Shown here piece after piece: positions 41,526-49,646 of a DNA stretch of 50,971 nt. How positions within the stretch are numbered: the stretch's first letter is position 1; each line of letters starts with the position of its first letter. The DNA is taken from contig JAAWBS010000043.1 of assembly GCA_022792815.1 (NCBI GenBank), positions 1 to 50,971 of the forward strand, written 5' to 3'. The stretch comes from Hungatella sp. Its GTDB lineage: Bacteria; Bacillota; Clostridia; Lachnospirales; Lachnospiraceae. Position numbers and translations under genes: made by a program. The notes below the pieces were generated by a model. The model saw nothing but the letters and a program-made list of their open reading frames with translations, searched no databases and was not told where the DNA came from.

Positions 41526-42803
41526 ATGTCAGAGAACAGTAAAATGAAATGGGCAAGCGAGAAACTGGTTCCGGCCATCGCGAAATTTACCAACCTGAAA
41601 TTTGTCAGATGCATGCAGGCGGCAATCACGGCCTGCATGCCGGCTACGATTATCGGTTCCATCTTTATGCTGCTTATGAGCGTGCCGTTTCCGGCGGATT
41701 CTACGTTTGGGCTGGCTGTGGCGTGGAGAAATTTCAGCGAGGCCAACAACGTGTGGCTGAATCTGGGATATCAGATCGGATTAAACGCGGCGGGATTCTA
41801 TATTCTTCTGGGCATGGTTGCGGCGGTGTGCAAGGAGGAGGAAGCGCCCATCGTCAACAACCTGGTTTTGTCGGTCTTCGCCTTCGTCTGCCTCCAGTGC
41901 GGATTCCTGGAAGGCGGCGGTCTGGACATCGGATTCTGGGGAGCCAAAGGGATGATGGCGGCCCTGGTCGTGGGCTATGTGGTTCCGGAGTTTAACATCT
42001 GGCTGATGAACCACGGCTTAAGGATCAAGCTTCCGGACAGCGTTCCGCCCTTCGCGGCAGAGCCCATTAATGCCCTGTTTGCAAACCTGACCGTAGGCGC
42101 GGCCGTCTTTGCGGTAAAGCTGACCCTGGGCGCCTTCGGATTTACCCTGGGTTCCCTGATCAACGGCATCTTCGCACCCCTGTTTTCCGCCTCCGACTCT
42201 CTGGCGGCCGTGCTGGCGTACTGCGTTCTGGTCCGCGTGCTGTGGTTCTTCGGTCTTCACGGCAACAACATCGCCGGCAGTGTGGTCAACGTGGTGCTCA
42301 CCGCCAACCTGGTGGAGAATGCGGACGCCATCCTGGCAGGAGGAAAGGCGACTCATATTTTCAACTCCGCTTTCCAGAACTGGACCACCACCGGGATCCT
42401 GGCCATCGTCATCGCCACCATGATCGTGGCAAAGTCTCAGCAGCTGAAGGCCATCTCCAGGATCTCTCTGGTGCCGTCTCTCTTCAACATCGGCGAGCCT
42501 CTCACCTTTGGCCTGCCCCTGGTTTTGAATTTTGATATTCTGGTGCCGTACCTGATCGTGTTCGCCTTAAACGGCGCCATCCCGTATCTGGCGTGTCAGA
42601 TGGGATTTATGAACATCCCTTACCTGTCCATCCCGTTTACGGTTCCGGCTTTCCTCAAGGTGTTCCTGATGTCCATGGACGTCCGGGCCGTGCTGGTGTA
42701 CCTGGTAAATATGGTGCTGTGCGTGCTGATCATGATTCCTTCTCTGCGCCGATATGACAGACGGCTTCTGGCGGAGGAGCAGAAGGGACAGAGCAGCCTG
42801 TAG
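41526..42803 (+). CDS. PTS lactose/cellobiose-type EIIC permease
   Basis: A 425-residue membrane protein with about ten hydrophobic segments and the features of Lac/Cel-family EIIC: the N-terminal MKWASEKLVPAIAKFTN, the GLHGNNIAGSVVN motif, and SLFNIGEPLTFGLPLVLN (the conserved IGEP sugar site). It imports and presents a sugar for phosphorylation by a cognate EIIB. No EIIA or EIIB gene is next to it, so it must borrow these from elsewhere. Start at ATG 41526, with GAGGAGG upstream, rather than the in-frame ATG at 41508 that overlaps the sulfatase. A strong terminator follows. Confidence 0.92.
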   Translation: MSENSKMKWASEKLVPAIAKFTNLKFVRCMQAAITACMPATIIGSIFMLLMSVPFPADSTFGLAVAWRNFSEANNVWLNLGYQIGLNAAGFYILLGMVAAVCKEEEAPIVNNLVLSVFAFVCLQCGFLEGGGLDIGFWGAKGMMAALVVGYVVPEFNIWLMNHGLRIKLPDSVPPFAAEPINALFANLTVGAAVFAVKLTLGAFGFTLGSLINGIFAPLFSASDSLAAVLAYCVLVRVLWFFGLHGNNIAGSVVNVVLTANLVENADAILAGGKATHIFNSAFQNWTTTGILAIVIATMIVAKSQQLKAISRISLVPSLFNIGEPLTFGLPLVLNFDILVPYLIVFALNGAIPYLACQMGFMNIPYLSIPFTVPAFLKVFLMSMDVRAVLVYLVNMVLCVLIMIPSLRRYDRRLLAEEQKGQSSL

Positions 42804-42856
42804 GCATCCGGAGCGCAAACTGTCTTTTACCCCACGACAACATAGAATGACAGAAT

Positions 42857-42895
42857 AAAACCGGGAACCCCGTCAGCGGGAGTTCCCGGTTTTTA
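42857..42895 (+). terminator. Strong terminator of the sulfatase-EIIC operon
   Basis: Arms AAAACCGGGAAC (42857-42868) and GTTCCCGGTTTT (42882-42893) pair perfectly around a smaller CCCG/CGGG hairpin, ending in a U-run. Confidence 0.9.
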
Positions 42896-42910
42896 CATAG
42901 AAACGGTTCG

Positions 42911-42983
42911 TGGAGACAACAGGGCTCGAACCTGCGACCCTTTACACGTCAAGCAAATGCTCTCCCAGCTGAGCTATGTCTCC
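42911..42983 (-). tRNA. tRNA-Val (anticodon GAC)
   Basis: On the minus strand a 73-base cloverleaf: acceptor GGAGACA/TGTCTCC, D-arm GCTCAGCTGGGAGAGC, anticodon stem TTTGC/GTAAA with loop TTGACGT (anticodon GAC) and T-arm with GTTCGAGCC. Discriminator A; CCA not encoded. Confidence 0.96.
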
Positions 42984-42992
42984 AGTACCTTT

Positions 42993-43020
42993 ATTGTACC
43001 ATGATATCTCAGATAGTCAA
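42993..43020 (-). promoter_or_regulatory. Promoter of tRNA-Val
   Basis: On the minus strand TTGACT (43020-43015), a 16-base spacer and TACAAT (42998-42993), ten bases before the tRNA. Confidence 0.7.
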
Positions 43021-43140
43021 TAAGGATTTATAAAATATTAGGAGAATTTTTTCCACCGGATGCCGCCTGCTCCATCGCCTCGTGGCTGTCAGAGTCAAAT
43101 CATGCCCTAAAAGCATAGATCTGCCATACTGCTTAAGTAT

Positions 43141-43169
43141 TTGACCTCTGCCGGAGCAGGGATTACAAT
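43141..43169 (+). promoter_or_regulatory. Promoter of the aldo/keto reductase gene
   Basis: TTGACC (43141-43146), a 17-base spacer and TACAAT (43164-43169), about 30 bases before the start at 43201. Confidence 0.65.
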
Positions 43170-43200
43170 ATTTTCAGAAACGTACGGAGGAGGTCGTGTG

Positions 43201-44205
43201 ATGGAGTATATAACATTGGGCGGTTCTGATCTGAGGGCGTCCCGCATCTGCATGGGATGCATGGGGTTTGGGGACAGCGGCAGAGGTCAGCATTCATGGA
43301 CTTTGGACGAGGACCATTCCCGGCAGATTATAAAGCGGGGACTGGAGCTGGGAGTGAATTTTTTTGACACCGCCATAGCTTATCAGGGTGGGACCAGTGA
43401 GCAGTATGTGGGCCGGGCCCTGAAACGCTTCGCCAGGAGAGAGGAGGTGATCGTGGCCACAAAGTTTCTGCCAAGGACGGACGGGGAGATCGAGGCGGGA
43501 GTTACGGGACGGCAGCATGTGATGCGGATGCTGGATCAGAGTCTTGAAAACCTGGGCATGGACTATGTGGATCTGTACATTTATCACATGTGGGATTACC
43601 GGACCCCCCTCTATGAGATTCTGGAGGGCCTTAACTGTGGGGTGAAGGCGGGAAAGATCCGATATATCGGCATCTCCAACTGCTATGCCTACCAGCTGGC
43701 CAAAGCCAACGCGCTGGCGGAGAGAGAGGGATTTGCCAGGTTTGTGTCGGTCCAGGGCCATTATAATCTGATCTTTCGGGAGGAGGAGAGGGAGATGGCC
43801 AGGCTGTGCCGGGAAGACAATATTGCCATGACCCCTTACAGCGCCCTGGCAGGAGGACGTCTGGCAAAGAGGCCTGGGGAGAGTTCCAGGCGGCTTCAAG
43901 AGGATCGCTATGGCAGACTGAAATATGGCGGGACCGAGGAGGAAGACGGAAGGATCATCAGCCGTGTAAGCCAGCTGGCAGACCAGCGTGGGGCGTCCAT
44001 GACCGAGGTCTCCCTAGCCTGGCTTTTGACGAAAACCGCCTCCCCTGTGGTGGGCGCCACCAAACTTCACCACATCGAAGGGGCGGCAAAGGCGGTGGAT
44101 CTGAAACTGACCGCGGAGGAGACGGACTTTCTGGAAGAGCTCTATGTTCCCCACAGCCTGGTGGGGGTCATGGCTGAGAATATACCGAATCGGCAGGAAA
44201 ATTGA
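43201..44205 (+). CDS. Aldo/keto reductase
   Basis: A 334-residue NADPH-dependent oxidoreductase with the aldo/keto reductase barrel. The catalytic tetrad is in place: D56 and Y61 (FFDTAIAYQGG), K88 (ATKFL) and H129 (DLYIYHMWD). Later motifs include IRYIGISNCYAYQL and the cofactor-binding VVGATKLHHIEGAAKAV. It resembles the broad YajO/YhdN-like group acting on aldehydes or small ketoses; the natural substrate cannot be read. Start at ATG 43201, with GGAGGAGG upstream; an in-frame ATG at 43141 coincides with the promoter and is excluded. A carboxymuconolactone decarboxylase fragment follows after 15 bases, so the two probably formed an operon. Confidence 0.92.
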   Translation: MEYITLGGSDLRASRICMGCMGFGDSGRGQHSWTLDEDHSRQIIKRGLELGVNFFDTAIAYQGGTSEQYVGRALKRFARREEVIVATKFLPRTDGEIEAGVTGRQHVMRMLDQSLENLGMDYVDLYIYHMWDYRTPLYEILEGLNCGVKAGKIRYIGISNCYAYQLAKANALAEREGFARFVSVQGHYNLIFREEEREMARLCREDNIAMTPYSALAGGRLAKRPGESSRRLQEDRYGRLKYGGTEEEDGRIISRVSQLADQRGASMTEVSLAWLLTKTASPVVGATKLHHIEGAAKAVDLKLTAEETDFLEELYVPHSLVGVMAENIPNRQEN

Positions 44206-44220
44206 AAGGGGAAGACCACA

Positions 44221-44370
44221 ATGAATGTTTATGAGACAGACCCGGAATTTGTGGAGAGGGTGAATTATTTTATTTCCGAGGAAGTAAAAAAGGAACCGGG
44301 GCAGGAGCTGGATGACGCCACCCGATATCTGGCGGTTCTGGCTGCTCTGGTGGGTTGTCAGGGAGCCTGA
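44221..44370 (+). pseudogene. Truncated carboxymuconolactone decarboxylase-family gene
   Basis: Forty-nine codons (MNVYETDPEFVERVNYF...TRYLAVLAALVGCQGA) correspond to the N-terminus of the small peroxidase-like carboxymuconolactone decarboxylase family, which often pairs with aldo/keto reductases in clostridia. The frame stops right after the conserved ALVGCQ helix, before the CxxC-type active site, and I cannot pick up the rest of the protein in another frame downstream. A ribosome binding site (AAAGGGG) is still present. Likely a deletion remnant. Confidence 0.65.
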
Positions 44371-44475
44371 ATGCGGCGGCCTGTATAAGCGGCGCAGACC
44401 ATTGACGTTGTGGGCCGGTCTTAGAGAGGGCCGGCAGGGTGCCTTTGAGAATCACTTTGTCCAAAGGAAGTCTTC

Positions 44476-44504
44476 TTGACATGGAAGTTCCGCTCTGTTA
44501 AAAT
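44476..44504 (+). promoter_or_regulatory. Promoter of the second LysR gene
   Basis: TTGACA (44476-44481), a 17-base spacer and TAAAAT (44499-44504). A small inverted repeat (CCGCCTG...CAGGGCGG) lies between it and the start at 44589. Confidence 0.75.
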
Positions 44505-44588
44505 AGTTTCAACTAAAAGTTTAAACAAAACCCATATCCCGCCTGACGGCTCTGTGGCCACAGGGCGGATTATTAGGGAGGGCTTTTC

Positions 44589-45485
44589 ATGTATCACCCG
44601 TTGCTGGACACTTTTCTGGCGGTGGCGGACTGCGGCAGTTTTCTAAAGGCCTCAGAAAAACTGTACATCTCCCCCACGGCCATTATGAAACAGATGAATC
44701 AGCTGGAGCGCCAGATCGGCCTTCCTCTGCTGGTCCGCACCAGTCAGGGAGTACGTCTGACGGCGGCGGGCAGATCCATTTACAAAGATGCCGGAGAGAT
44801 CATGGAGCAGTCCCGGGAGGCGGTCAGGAGAGCCTACCGGGCTGAGAACAGGGACCAGATCACCATCCGTCTGGGGACCTCCGCCCTCTATCCCTGCCGG
44901 GCGCTGATGGGAATGTGGCTGGGGATCCGTGACCGCTGTCCTCAGTTCAGACTGAAGGTGGTGCCTTTTGAAGATTCCGGCGCGGGGACGGCCTTTGCCC
45001 ACGTGGGAGAGAAGTATGATCTCATGGTAGGTCCCTGGGATTCCGTCCGCACGGCCAGATACAACCGATTTGTGGAGCTGGGCCGGTATCGGTTCTGCAT
45101 CGCCGTGCCGGGAAATCATGACTTTTCGCAGAGAGAGTCTCTGTCCTACGAGGATCTCCACGGGCAGCGGCTTCTGATCCAGAAGGAGGGCAGCAGCCCG
45201 GTCAACGACAGGATTCGGAGAGAGATTCAGGAGAAGCATCCCCAGATCACCCTGGTAGACGTGCCTTACCACTATGACCTGGAAGTGTTCAACCGCTGCG
45301 AGGAGGAGGGTTGTCTTCTGTTGAGTCTGGAATGCTGGAAGGAGATTCATCCGTCCCTGCACGCCGTTTTCCTGGAGGTGGATTACGGGATTCCCTACGG
45401 GATCATCTACTCTGCCGGGGCGGGTCAGGATGTCCGGTATTTTCTACACTGCCTTTCTCTCCATGCTCTGCAGGCTTTGGGGTAG
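44589..45485 (+). CDS. LysR-family transcriptional regulator
   Basis: A 298-residue LysR protein: the N-terminal winged helix has FLKASEKLYISPTAIMKQMNQLE (about 18-40) and LLVRTSQGVRLTAAG, followed by the effector-binding domain. Ribosome binding site AGGGAGGG. It precedes a Gfo/Idh oxidoreductase and a flavoprotein gene in the same direction, which it may control; the target and ligand are unknown. It is not close in sequence to the LysR protein at 3394. Confidence 0.92.
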   Translation: MYHPLLDTFLAVADCGSFLKASEKLYISPTAIMKQMNQLERQIGLPLLVRTSQGVRLTAAGRSIYKDAGEIMEQSREAVRRAYRAENRDQITIRLGTSALYPCRALMGMWLGIRDRCPQFRLKVVPFEDSGAGTAFAHVGEKYDLMVGPWDSVRTARYNRFVELGRYRFCIAVPGNHDFSQRESLSYEDLHGQRLLIQKEGSSPVNDRIRREIQEKHPQITLVDVPYHYDLEVFNRCEEEGCLLLSLECWKEIHPSLHAVFLEVDYGIPYGIIYSAGAGQDVRYFLHCLSLHALQALG

Positions 45486-45609
45486 AGCGCCAGTGGGTAG
45501 AGGTCGGAGAATCCGGGAAGCCTTCGTACGCCGGACGTCAGAAGATTCAGCCAGGCTTTGCGTTTGGCAAACGCCTGTTATGTACAACACAGAGAAAGGG
45601 GAGCATAAG

Positions 45610-46575
45610 ATGAGAATCGGAATTCTGGGGACGGGGATGATGGCCAACCTGCTGATGCCGGCCATAAAGAAACTGGACTTTGACTATGTGGCGGTGCTGG
45701 GGAGGAGAGAGTCGGAGGAGAAGGTGAAAGCTCTGTGCCGGGATAACGGGCTGGATGCCTGGTATCTGGACTATGAGGAGCTGCTGGGCAGCGATGTGGA
45801 CGTCATCTACGTGGCCCTTCCCAATGACCTTCACTGGGAGTTTGCCAAAAAGGCCCTGATCTGGGGCAAGCACGTGATCATCGAGAAGCCGGTCACGGCC
45901 TGTTTGGCCCAGCTGGAGGATCTGGCGGAGACGGCCAGGGAGCAGAGGAAGATGATCTTTGAGGCTATGACCATCCACTATCTCCCCGCCTACCGGTCTC
46001 TGAGGGAACATCTGGCCGAGATCGGGGACGTCAGGCTGATGACGGTGAACTACAGCAAGTATTCCTCCCGATACGACGCCTTCCGGGCCGGGCGGGTCCT
46101 TCCTGCATTTGATCCCGAGAGGGCGGGAGGAGCCATGATGGATCTCAATGTCTACAACGTCCACGGGGCCGTGGGCCTTTTCGGAAAGCCGGGGAGCGTG
46201 ACCTACAAGGCCAACATGGAGAGAGGGATTGATGTCAGCGGAGTCCTGACCATGGATTACGGCGCCTTTAAGGTCTGCGCCGCCGCGGCCAAGGACAGCA
46301 ACGCTCCGGCTTCCTGTGTGATCCAGGGCACCGAGGGCTATATTCGGATCCCGCGGCCCATGAGTCAGATGGACGGCTATGAGATCGTGAACAATAAGGG
46401 AGAGGTGACGGAGTATCGGCCTGACAGCCAGGAGTACCGGCTCTGCTATGAATTTAAGGAGTTTCAGAGGATGATCCGGGAGCAGGACCGGGCCGGGGAA
46501 CAGGCTATGCTGGACATCAGCCGTATGGCGGCGCAGGTGATGGAGGAGGCCAGGAGGCAGGTGGGGCTGAAATAG
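45610..46575 (+). CDS. Gfo/Idh/MocA-family oxidoreductase
   Basis: A 321-residue NAD(P)-dependent sugar oxidoreductase. The Rossmann motif GILGTGMMAN begins at residue 4 and the EKP motif (E92-K93-P94) holds the catalytic lysine; the C-terminal half is the usual beta-sheet substrate domain (GGAMMDLNVYNVHGAVGLFG). Members act on inositol, glucose-type and amino sugars or dihydrodiols. Start at ATG 45610, with AAAGGGGAG upstream; a longer in-frame extension to 45430 overlaps the LysR gene and is unlikely. It is followed 29 bases later by the flavoprotein gene. Confidence 0.9.
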   Translation: MRIGILGTGMMANLLMPAIKKLDFDYVAVLGRRESEEKVKALCRDNGLDAWYLDYEELLGSDVDVIYVALPNDLHWEFAKKALIWGKHVIIEKPVTACLAQLEDLAETAREQRKMIFEAMTIHYLPAYRSLREHLAEIGDVRLMTVNYSKYSSRYDAFRAGRVLPAFDPERAGGAMMDLNVYNVHGAVGLFGKPGSVTYKANMERGIDVSGVLTMDYGAFKVCAAAAKDSNAPASCVIQGTEGYIRIPRPMSQMDGYEIVNNKGEVTEYRPDSQEYRLCYEFKEFQRMIREQDRAGEQAMLDISRMAAQVMEEARRQVGLK

Positions 46576-46604
46576 CCCTGCACAATAACGAGGAGGAACG
46601 GAAA

Positions 46605-47222
46605 ATGAAAGTACTTATGATCAACGGAAGCCCCCGCAGGGAGGGCAATACTTACATGGCTCTCCGCGAGATGGAGAAGATTTTTGAGAAGGAAGGGATC
46701 GAGACCGAGATCCTTCATGTGGGCAACAAGGCAGTCAGGGGCTGCGTGGCCTGTATGTCCTGTAAAAAGGCGGGGAAATGCGTTTTTGACGACATGGTCA
46801 ATGAAGCCGCCCCCAAATTTCAGGCCTGCGACGGCCTGGTGGTGGCCAGCCCGGTGTACTATGCCTCGGCCAACGGGACCCTGATCTCGTTCCTGGACCG
46901 GCTGTTTTACAGCACGCCTTTTGACAAAACCATGAAGGTGGGGGCCAGTGTGACGGCTGCCAGAAGAGGAGGACTGTCGGCCACTTACGATGAGCTGAAC
47001 AAATATTTCGGAATCAGCGGCATGGCCATAGCTTCCGGCCAGTACTGGAACAGCATCCACGGAGCTGCCCCCGGCGAGGCGGCGGGAGACCCGGAGGGCC
47101 TTCAGGGCATGCGGACTCTGGCGAGGAATATGACGTTTCTGATGAAGAGCATCGCTCTGGGGAAGGAGCAGATGGGACTGCCGGAGAAGGAGGCCTTCGA
47201 GAGGACGAATTTTATCCGATAG
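46605..47222 (+). CDS. Iron-sulfur flavoprotein (NADPH-dependent FMN reductase family)
   Basis: A 205-residue flavodoxin-fold protein. The FMN phosphate loop is INGSPRREGNTY (6-17), and a compact cysteine motif C47-x2-C50-x2-C53-x5-C59 should bind a [4Fe-4S] cluster as in archaeal and clostridial iron-sulfur flavoproteins. The SPVYYASANGTLISFLDRLF segment is typical of the dimer and flavin site. It would shuttle electrons in the cytoplasm. Ribosome binding site AGGAGG. Probably cotranscribed with the Gfo/Idh gene. Confidence 0.92.
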   Translation: MKVLMINGSPRREGNTYMALREMEKIFEKEGIETEILHVGNKAVRGCVACMSCKKAGKCVFDDMVNEAAPKFQACDGLVVASPVYYASANGTLISFLDRLFYSTPFDKTMKVGASVTAARRGGLSATYDELNKYFGISGMAIASGQYWNSIHGAAPGEAAGDPEGLQGMRTLARNMTFLMKSIALGKEQMGLPEKEAFERTNFIR

Positions 47223-47312
47223 GCGCGCCCTCCGTGGGCCGGGGCGTGCGTCCCCTTGTCCATGGAGTTGTTTTGAAAAAATTTTTGCCTTTTTCCGAAA
47301 AAAATTTTCCTC

Positions 47313-47341
47313 TTGCATTTACGGGGATTTGCGTTTATAAT
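47313..47341 (+). promoter_or_regulatory. Promoter of the ABC-F gene with A/T-tract upstream element
   Basis: TTGCAT (47313-47318), a 17-base spacer and TATAAT (47336-47341). Phased runs of A and T (47276-47306) lie just upstream and could act as an UP element. The predicted leader is about 276 bases. Confidence 0.75.
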
Positions 47342-47430
47342 GGCAGGGAGCCAAAGGCTCTCCACAGAAAAAAGAAAGGGCACAGACGTGCAGGGTGAGG
47401 GAATGTTTACAAGATAGTTTAATTTGGAAC

Positions 47431-47526
47431 ATGCAGCTGGTTGTTGAGGCCTGTTTTTTTCCAGGCCGGGTTTGCATACGCCGAATTAGATTATCCGCAT
47501 TTGCTCTTGTATGGTTCTGTGTCTGA
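47431..47526 (+). CDS. Possible 31-codon leader peptide of the ABC-F gene
   Basis: A short frame (MQLVVEACFFPGRVCIRRI, then 12 more residues) in the long leader between the promoter and the attenuator. It spans a GGCCTG/CAGGCC hairpin (about 47445-47464). An even shorter frame, MFTR, is at 47403-47417 behind AGGGTGAGG. The ribosome binding site for the 31-codon frame is weak (TTGGAAC). Ribosome stalling in such a frame could control the downstream terminator, as known for several antibiotic-resistance ABC-F genes; here that is inference. Confidence 0.35.
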   Translation: MQLVVEACFFPGRVCIRRIRLSAFALVWFCV

Positions 47527-47550
47527 GAATATACAGGTGTTGTTTGCGTG

Positions 47551-47584
47551 GGTCTGTTTTCGGGTATGAAAGCAGACCTTTTTT
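47551..47584 (+). terminator. Transcription attenuator upstream of the ABC-F gene
   Basis: An 11-pair stem with one G-U pair (GGTCTGTTTTC with GAAAGCAGACC), a six-base loop and a run of six T. It lies inside the leader, 39 bases before the ABC-F start codon, so it must be read through for expression. Confidence 0.85.
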
Positions 47585-47623
47585 GCATGCAAAGGGGTCT
47601 GAGACAGGAAAGGGGGACCTTAT

Positions 47624-49171
47624 ATGTTACAGATCAGGAATTTAACGCTGACTCATAAAAAAGATTTGAAAACCATCCTTGAGAATTTCAGCTGTACCTT
47701 CAACGACGGCCAGAGGGCGGTGATCATCGGGGAGGAGGGCAACGGCAAGTCCACTCTTCTTCGATGGATCCGGGATCCGGAGCTGGTGGAAGGCTACTGC
47801 GAGGCTTCTGGGGAGCGGATTCTTCAGGGGCAGAGGCTGGGGTATCTGCCCCAGGAGCTGTCTGTGGGGAACCGGAAAAAAAGCGTCTGTGAGTTTTTTA
47901 TGGAGGATGAATCTTTTCTGGACCAGTCTCCGAAGGAGCTGGGCAGGATGGCCAGGGAGTTCGGGGTGGAACCGGATTTCTTCTACCGGGAGCAGGCTAT
48001 GGAGACCTTGTCCGGGGGAGAGAAGGTGAAGGCGCAGATGATGAGGATTCTTCTGTCAGGTCCTCAGGTTCTTCTTCTGGACGAACCGTCCAATGACGTC
48101 GACATAGAGACTCTGGAATGGCTGGAGCGTCTGATCCTTGGGTGGACCGGGATCGTAATCTTTATCTCCCACGACGAGACGCTCATCGAGCGCACGGCCA
48201 ACATGGTGATTCACATGGAACAGATCAGGAGAAAGACCGAGAGCCGTTACACCGTGGCGGCCATGCCCTATGAGCAGTACCGGAGGGAGCGCCTTGGCCG
48301 GTTTGAGAAGCAGGCCCGCATGGCGGAAAATGACAGGCGCAGGAAGAAGATCCGGGATGAGAAATACCGGCGGGTCTGCCAGAGCGTGGAACATGCCCAG
48401 AACGCCATCTCCAGGCAGGATCCCTTTACGGCGGGGCTTCTGAAAAAGAAAATGCACGCGGTGAAGTCCATGGAGCGGCGGTTTGCCAGGGAGGACGAGA
48501 ACATGACCGACATGCCGGAGGAGGAGGGCGCCATCTTTTTCAAGCTGGGAGACGAGTCCGCTGCCATCCCGGCGGGAAAGACGGTGCTTCGGTACTCTCT
48601 GGACGATCTCACTGCCGGGGAGGGCGGCCGGGTTCTGGCAGAGCATGTCGAGCTTTTGATCCGGGGGCCGGAGAAAATCGGGATCGTGGGGAAGAACGGC
48701 GCCGGAAAGACCACGCTGCTTCGCAGGATCGTGGAGGATCTTCAGGGGAGAGGCGATATCCGGGCAGAGTATATGCCTCAGAATTATGAGGAGCTACTGG
48801 ACCTTGACATGACGCCGGTGGATTTTCTGGACCGGTCCGGGGATCGGGAGGAGAGGACCAGAATCCGAACGTACCTGGGAGCTTTAAAATACACGGTGGA
48901 CGAGATGGACCACAGAATCGGAGAACTGTCCGGAGGCCAGAAGGCCAAGATCCTGCTGCTGAAGATGAGCCTGTCCGGGGCCAATGTGCTGATTCTGGAT
49001 GAACCGACCCGGAATTTTTCTCCTCTGTCCGGACCTGTGATCCGGCAGCTTTTGAGAGAGTTTCCGGGGGCCGTCATCAGCATCTCCCATGACAGAAAGT
49101 ACCTGGAAGAGGTCTGTGACAAGGTGTACCGGCTGGAGGGAAAGGGACTTCAGATGGTGAGGGGAACGTGA
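47624..49171 (+). CDS. ABC-F family ATPase (ribosome-protection/resistance-like)
   Basis: A 515-residue soluble protein with two ABC domains and no membrane helices. Walker A motifs are GEEGNGKST (36-44) and GKNGAGKTT (from 356); signature motifs are LSGGEK and LSGGQK; Walker B reads LLLDEPSNDVD in the first half and LILDEPTRNFSP in the second, where the usual DEPTNHLD is replaced. The linker (about 195-290) is long, basic and helical. ABC-F proteins bind the ribosomal E site, and some displace antibiotics. The attenuated leader supports an inducible resistance-type role; the drug class cannot be told. Ribosome binding site AAAGGGGG. Confidence 0.9.
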   Translation: MLQIRNLTLTHKKDLKTILENFSCTFNDGQRAVIIGEEGNGKSTLLRWIRDPELVEGYCEASGERILQGQRLGYLPQELSVGNRKKSVCEFFMEDESFLDQSPKELGRMAREFGVEPDFFYREQAMETLSGGEKVKAQMMRILLSGPQVLLLDEPSNDVDIETLEWLERLILGWTGIVIFISHDETLIERTANMVIHMEQIRRKTESRYTVAAMPYEQYRRERLGRFEKQARMAENDRRRKKIRDEKYRRVCQSVEHAQNAISRQDPFTAGLLKKKMHAVKSMERRFAREDENMTDMPEEEGAIFFKLGDESAAIPAGKTVLRYSLDDLTAGEGGRVLAEHVELLIRGPEKIGIVGKNGAGKTTLLRRIVEDLQGRGDIRAEYMPQNYEELLDLDMTPVDFLDRSGDREERTRIRTYLGALKYTVDEMDHRIGELSGGQKAKILLLKMSLSGANVLILDEPTRNFSPLSGPVIRQLLREFPGAVISISHDRKYLEEVCDKVYRLEGKGLQMVRGT

Positions 49172-49305
49172 TAGGCCGGCCAGGCTGGCGACAAAAGCTG
49201 TAAAGACAGGCAAGCATTTAGCAACAAAGTATCTGGATTACAGTATCAACTAACAAATTGAAACAGGGTAGCTGCCATACAGGGTGCAGAAAAGGGCGAG
49301 TAGGA

Positions 49306-49341
49306 AACAAAACATTTCCTGCTCGCTTTTTATGGGATTTT
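49306..49341 (+). terminator. Terminator after the ABC-F gene
   Basis: GCGAGTAGGAAA (49306-49317) pairs with TTTCCTGCTCGC (49325-49336), with one G-U pair, followed by TTTTT. It marks the border with the prophage remnant. Confidence 0.9.
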
Positions 49342-49390
49342 GCGGGCGATCTGTTTCCGGCAGGCCGCCTTCAGGAAATGGGGTGGTCGG

Positions 49391-49523
49391 ATGCTGGTTA
49401 CGCTGCCGGAGGCGAAGGAATACCTGCGGGTGGATGCGGAGGACGAGGACACATTGATCCTGGGTTTTATCGGCGCGGCGCAGGAGATTTGTATGGATGT
49501 GGCGCGGGTATTGGAGGAATATG
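49391..49523 (+). pseudogene. Remnant of a phage head-tail connector gene (gp6-like)
   Basis: The frame MLVTLPEAKEYLRVD...LILGFIGAAQEICMDVARVLEEYG is the N-terminus of the gp6-like DNA-packaging/connector family. After about 44 codons the sequence changes into the C-terminus of a different phage gene (gp10-like), read in another frame. The rest of gp6, the head-closure gene and most of gp10 are therefore missing. The formal reading frame continues to 49603 as nonsense. Confidence 0.75.
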
Positions 49524-49646
49524 GAATTTGGCCATGCAAAAAGGGGCGGCGGCAGGGTGGCCGGGAAGGCGCATATCGCCCCGGCGGAGGAGACGGGCAT
49601 TAAGAAGCTGGAAGCGGAGATAGAAAGGGGCCTGCGGGATGGATAG
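49524..49646 (+). pseudogene. C-terminal fragment of an HK97 gp10-like tail gene
   Basis: Forty codons beginning EFGHAKRGGGRVAGKAHIAP and ending before the stop at 49644-49646. The FGHAKRGGGRVAG.PHIAPA pattern is the hallmark C-terminus of the HK97 gp10 family. The N-terminal two thirds have been deleted. The stop overlaps the next phage gene start (ATG 49639), as in intact phages. Confidence 0.75.
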
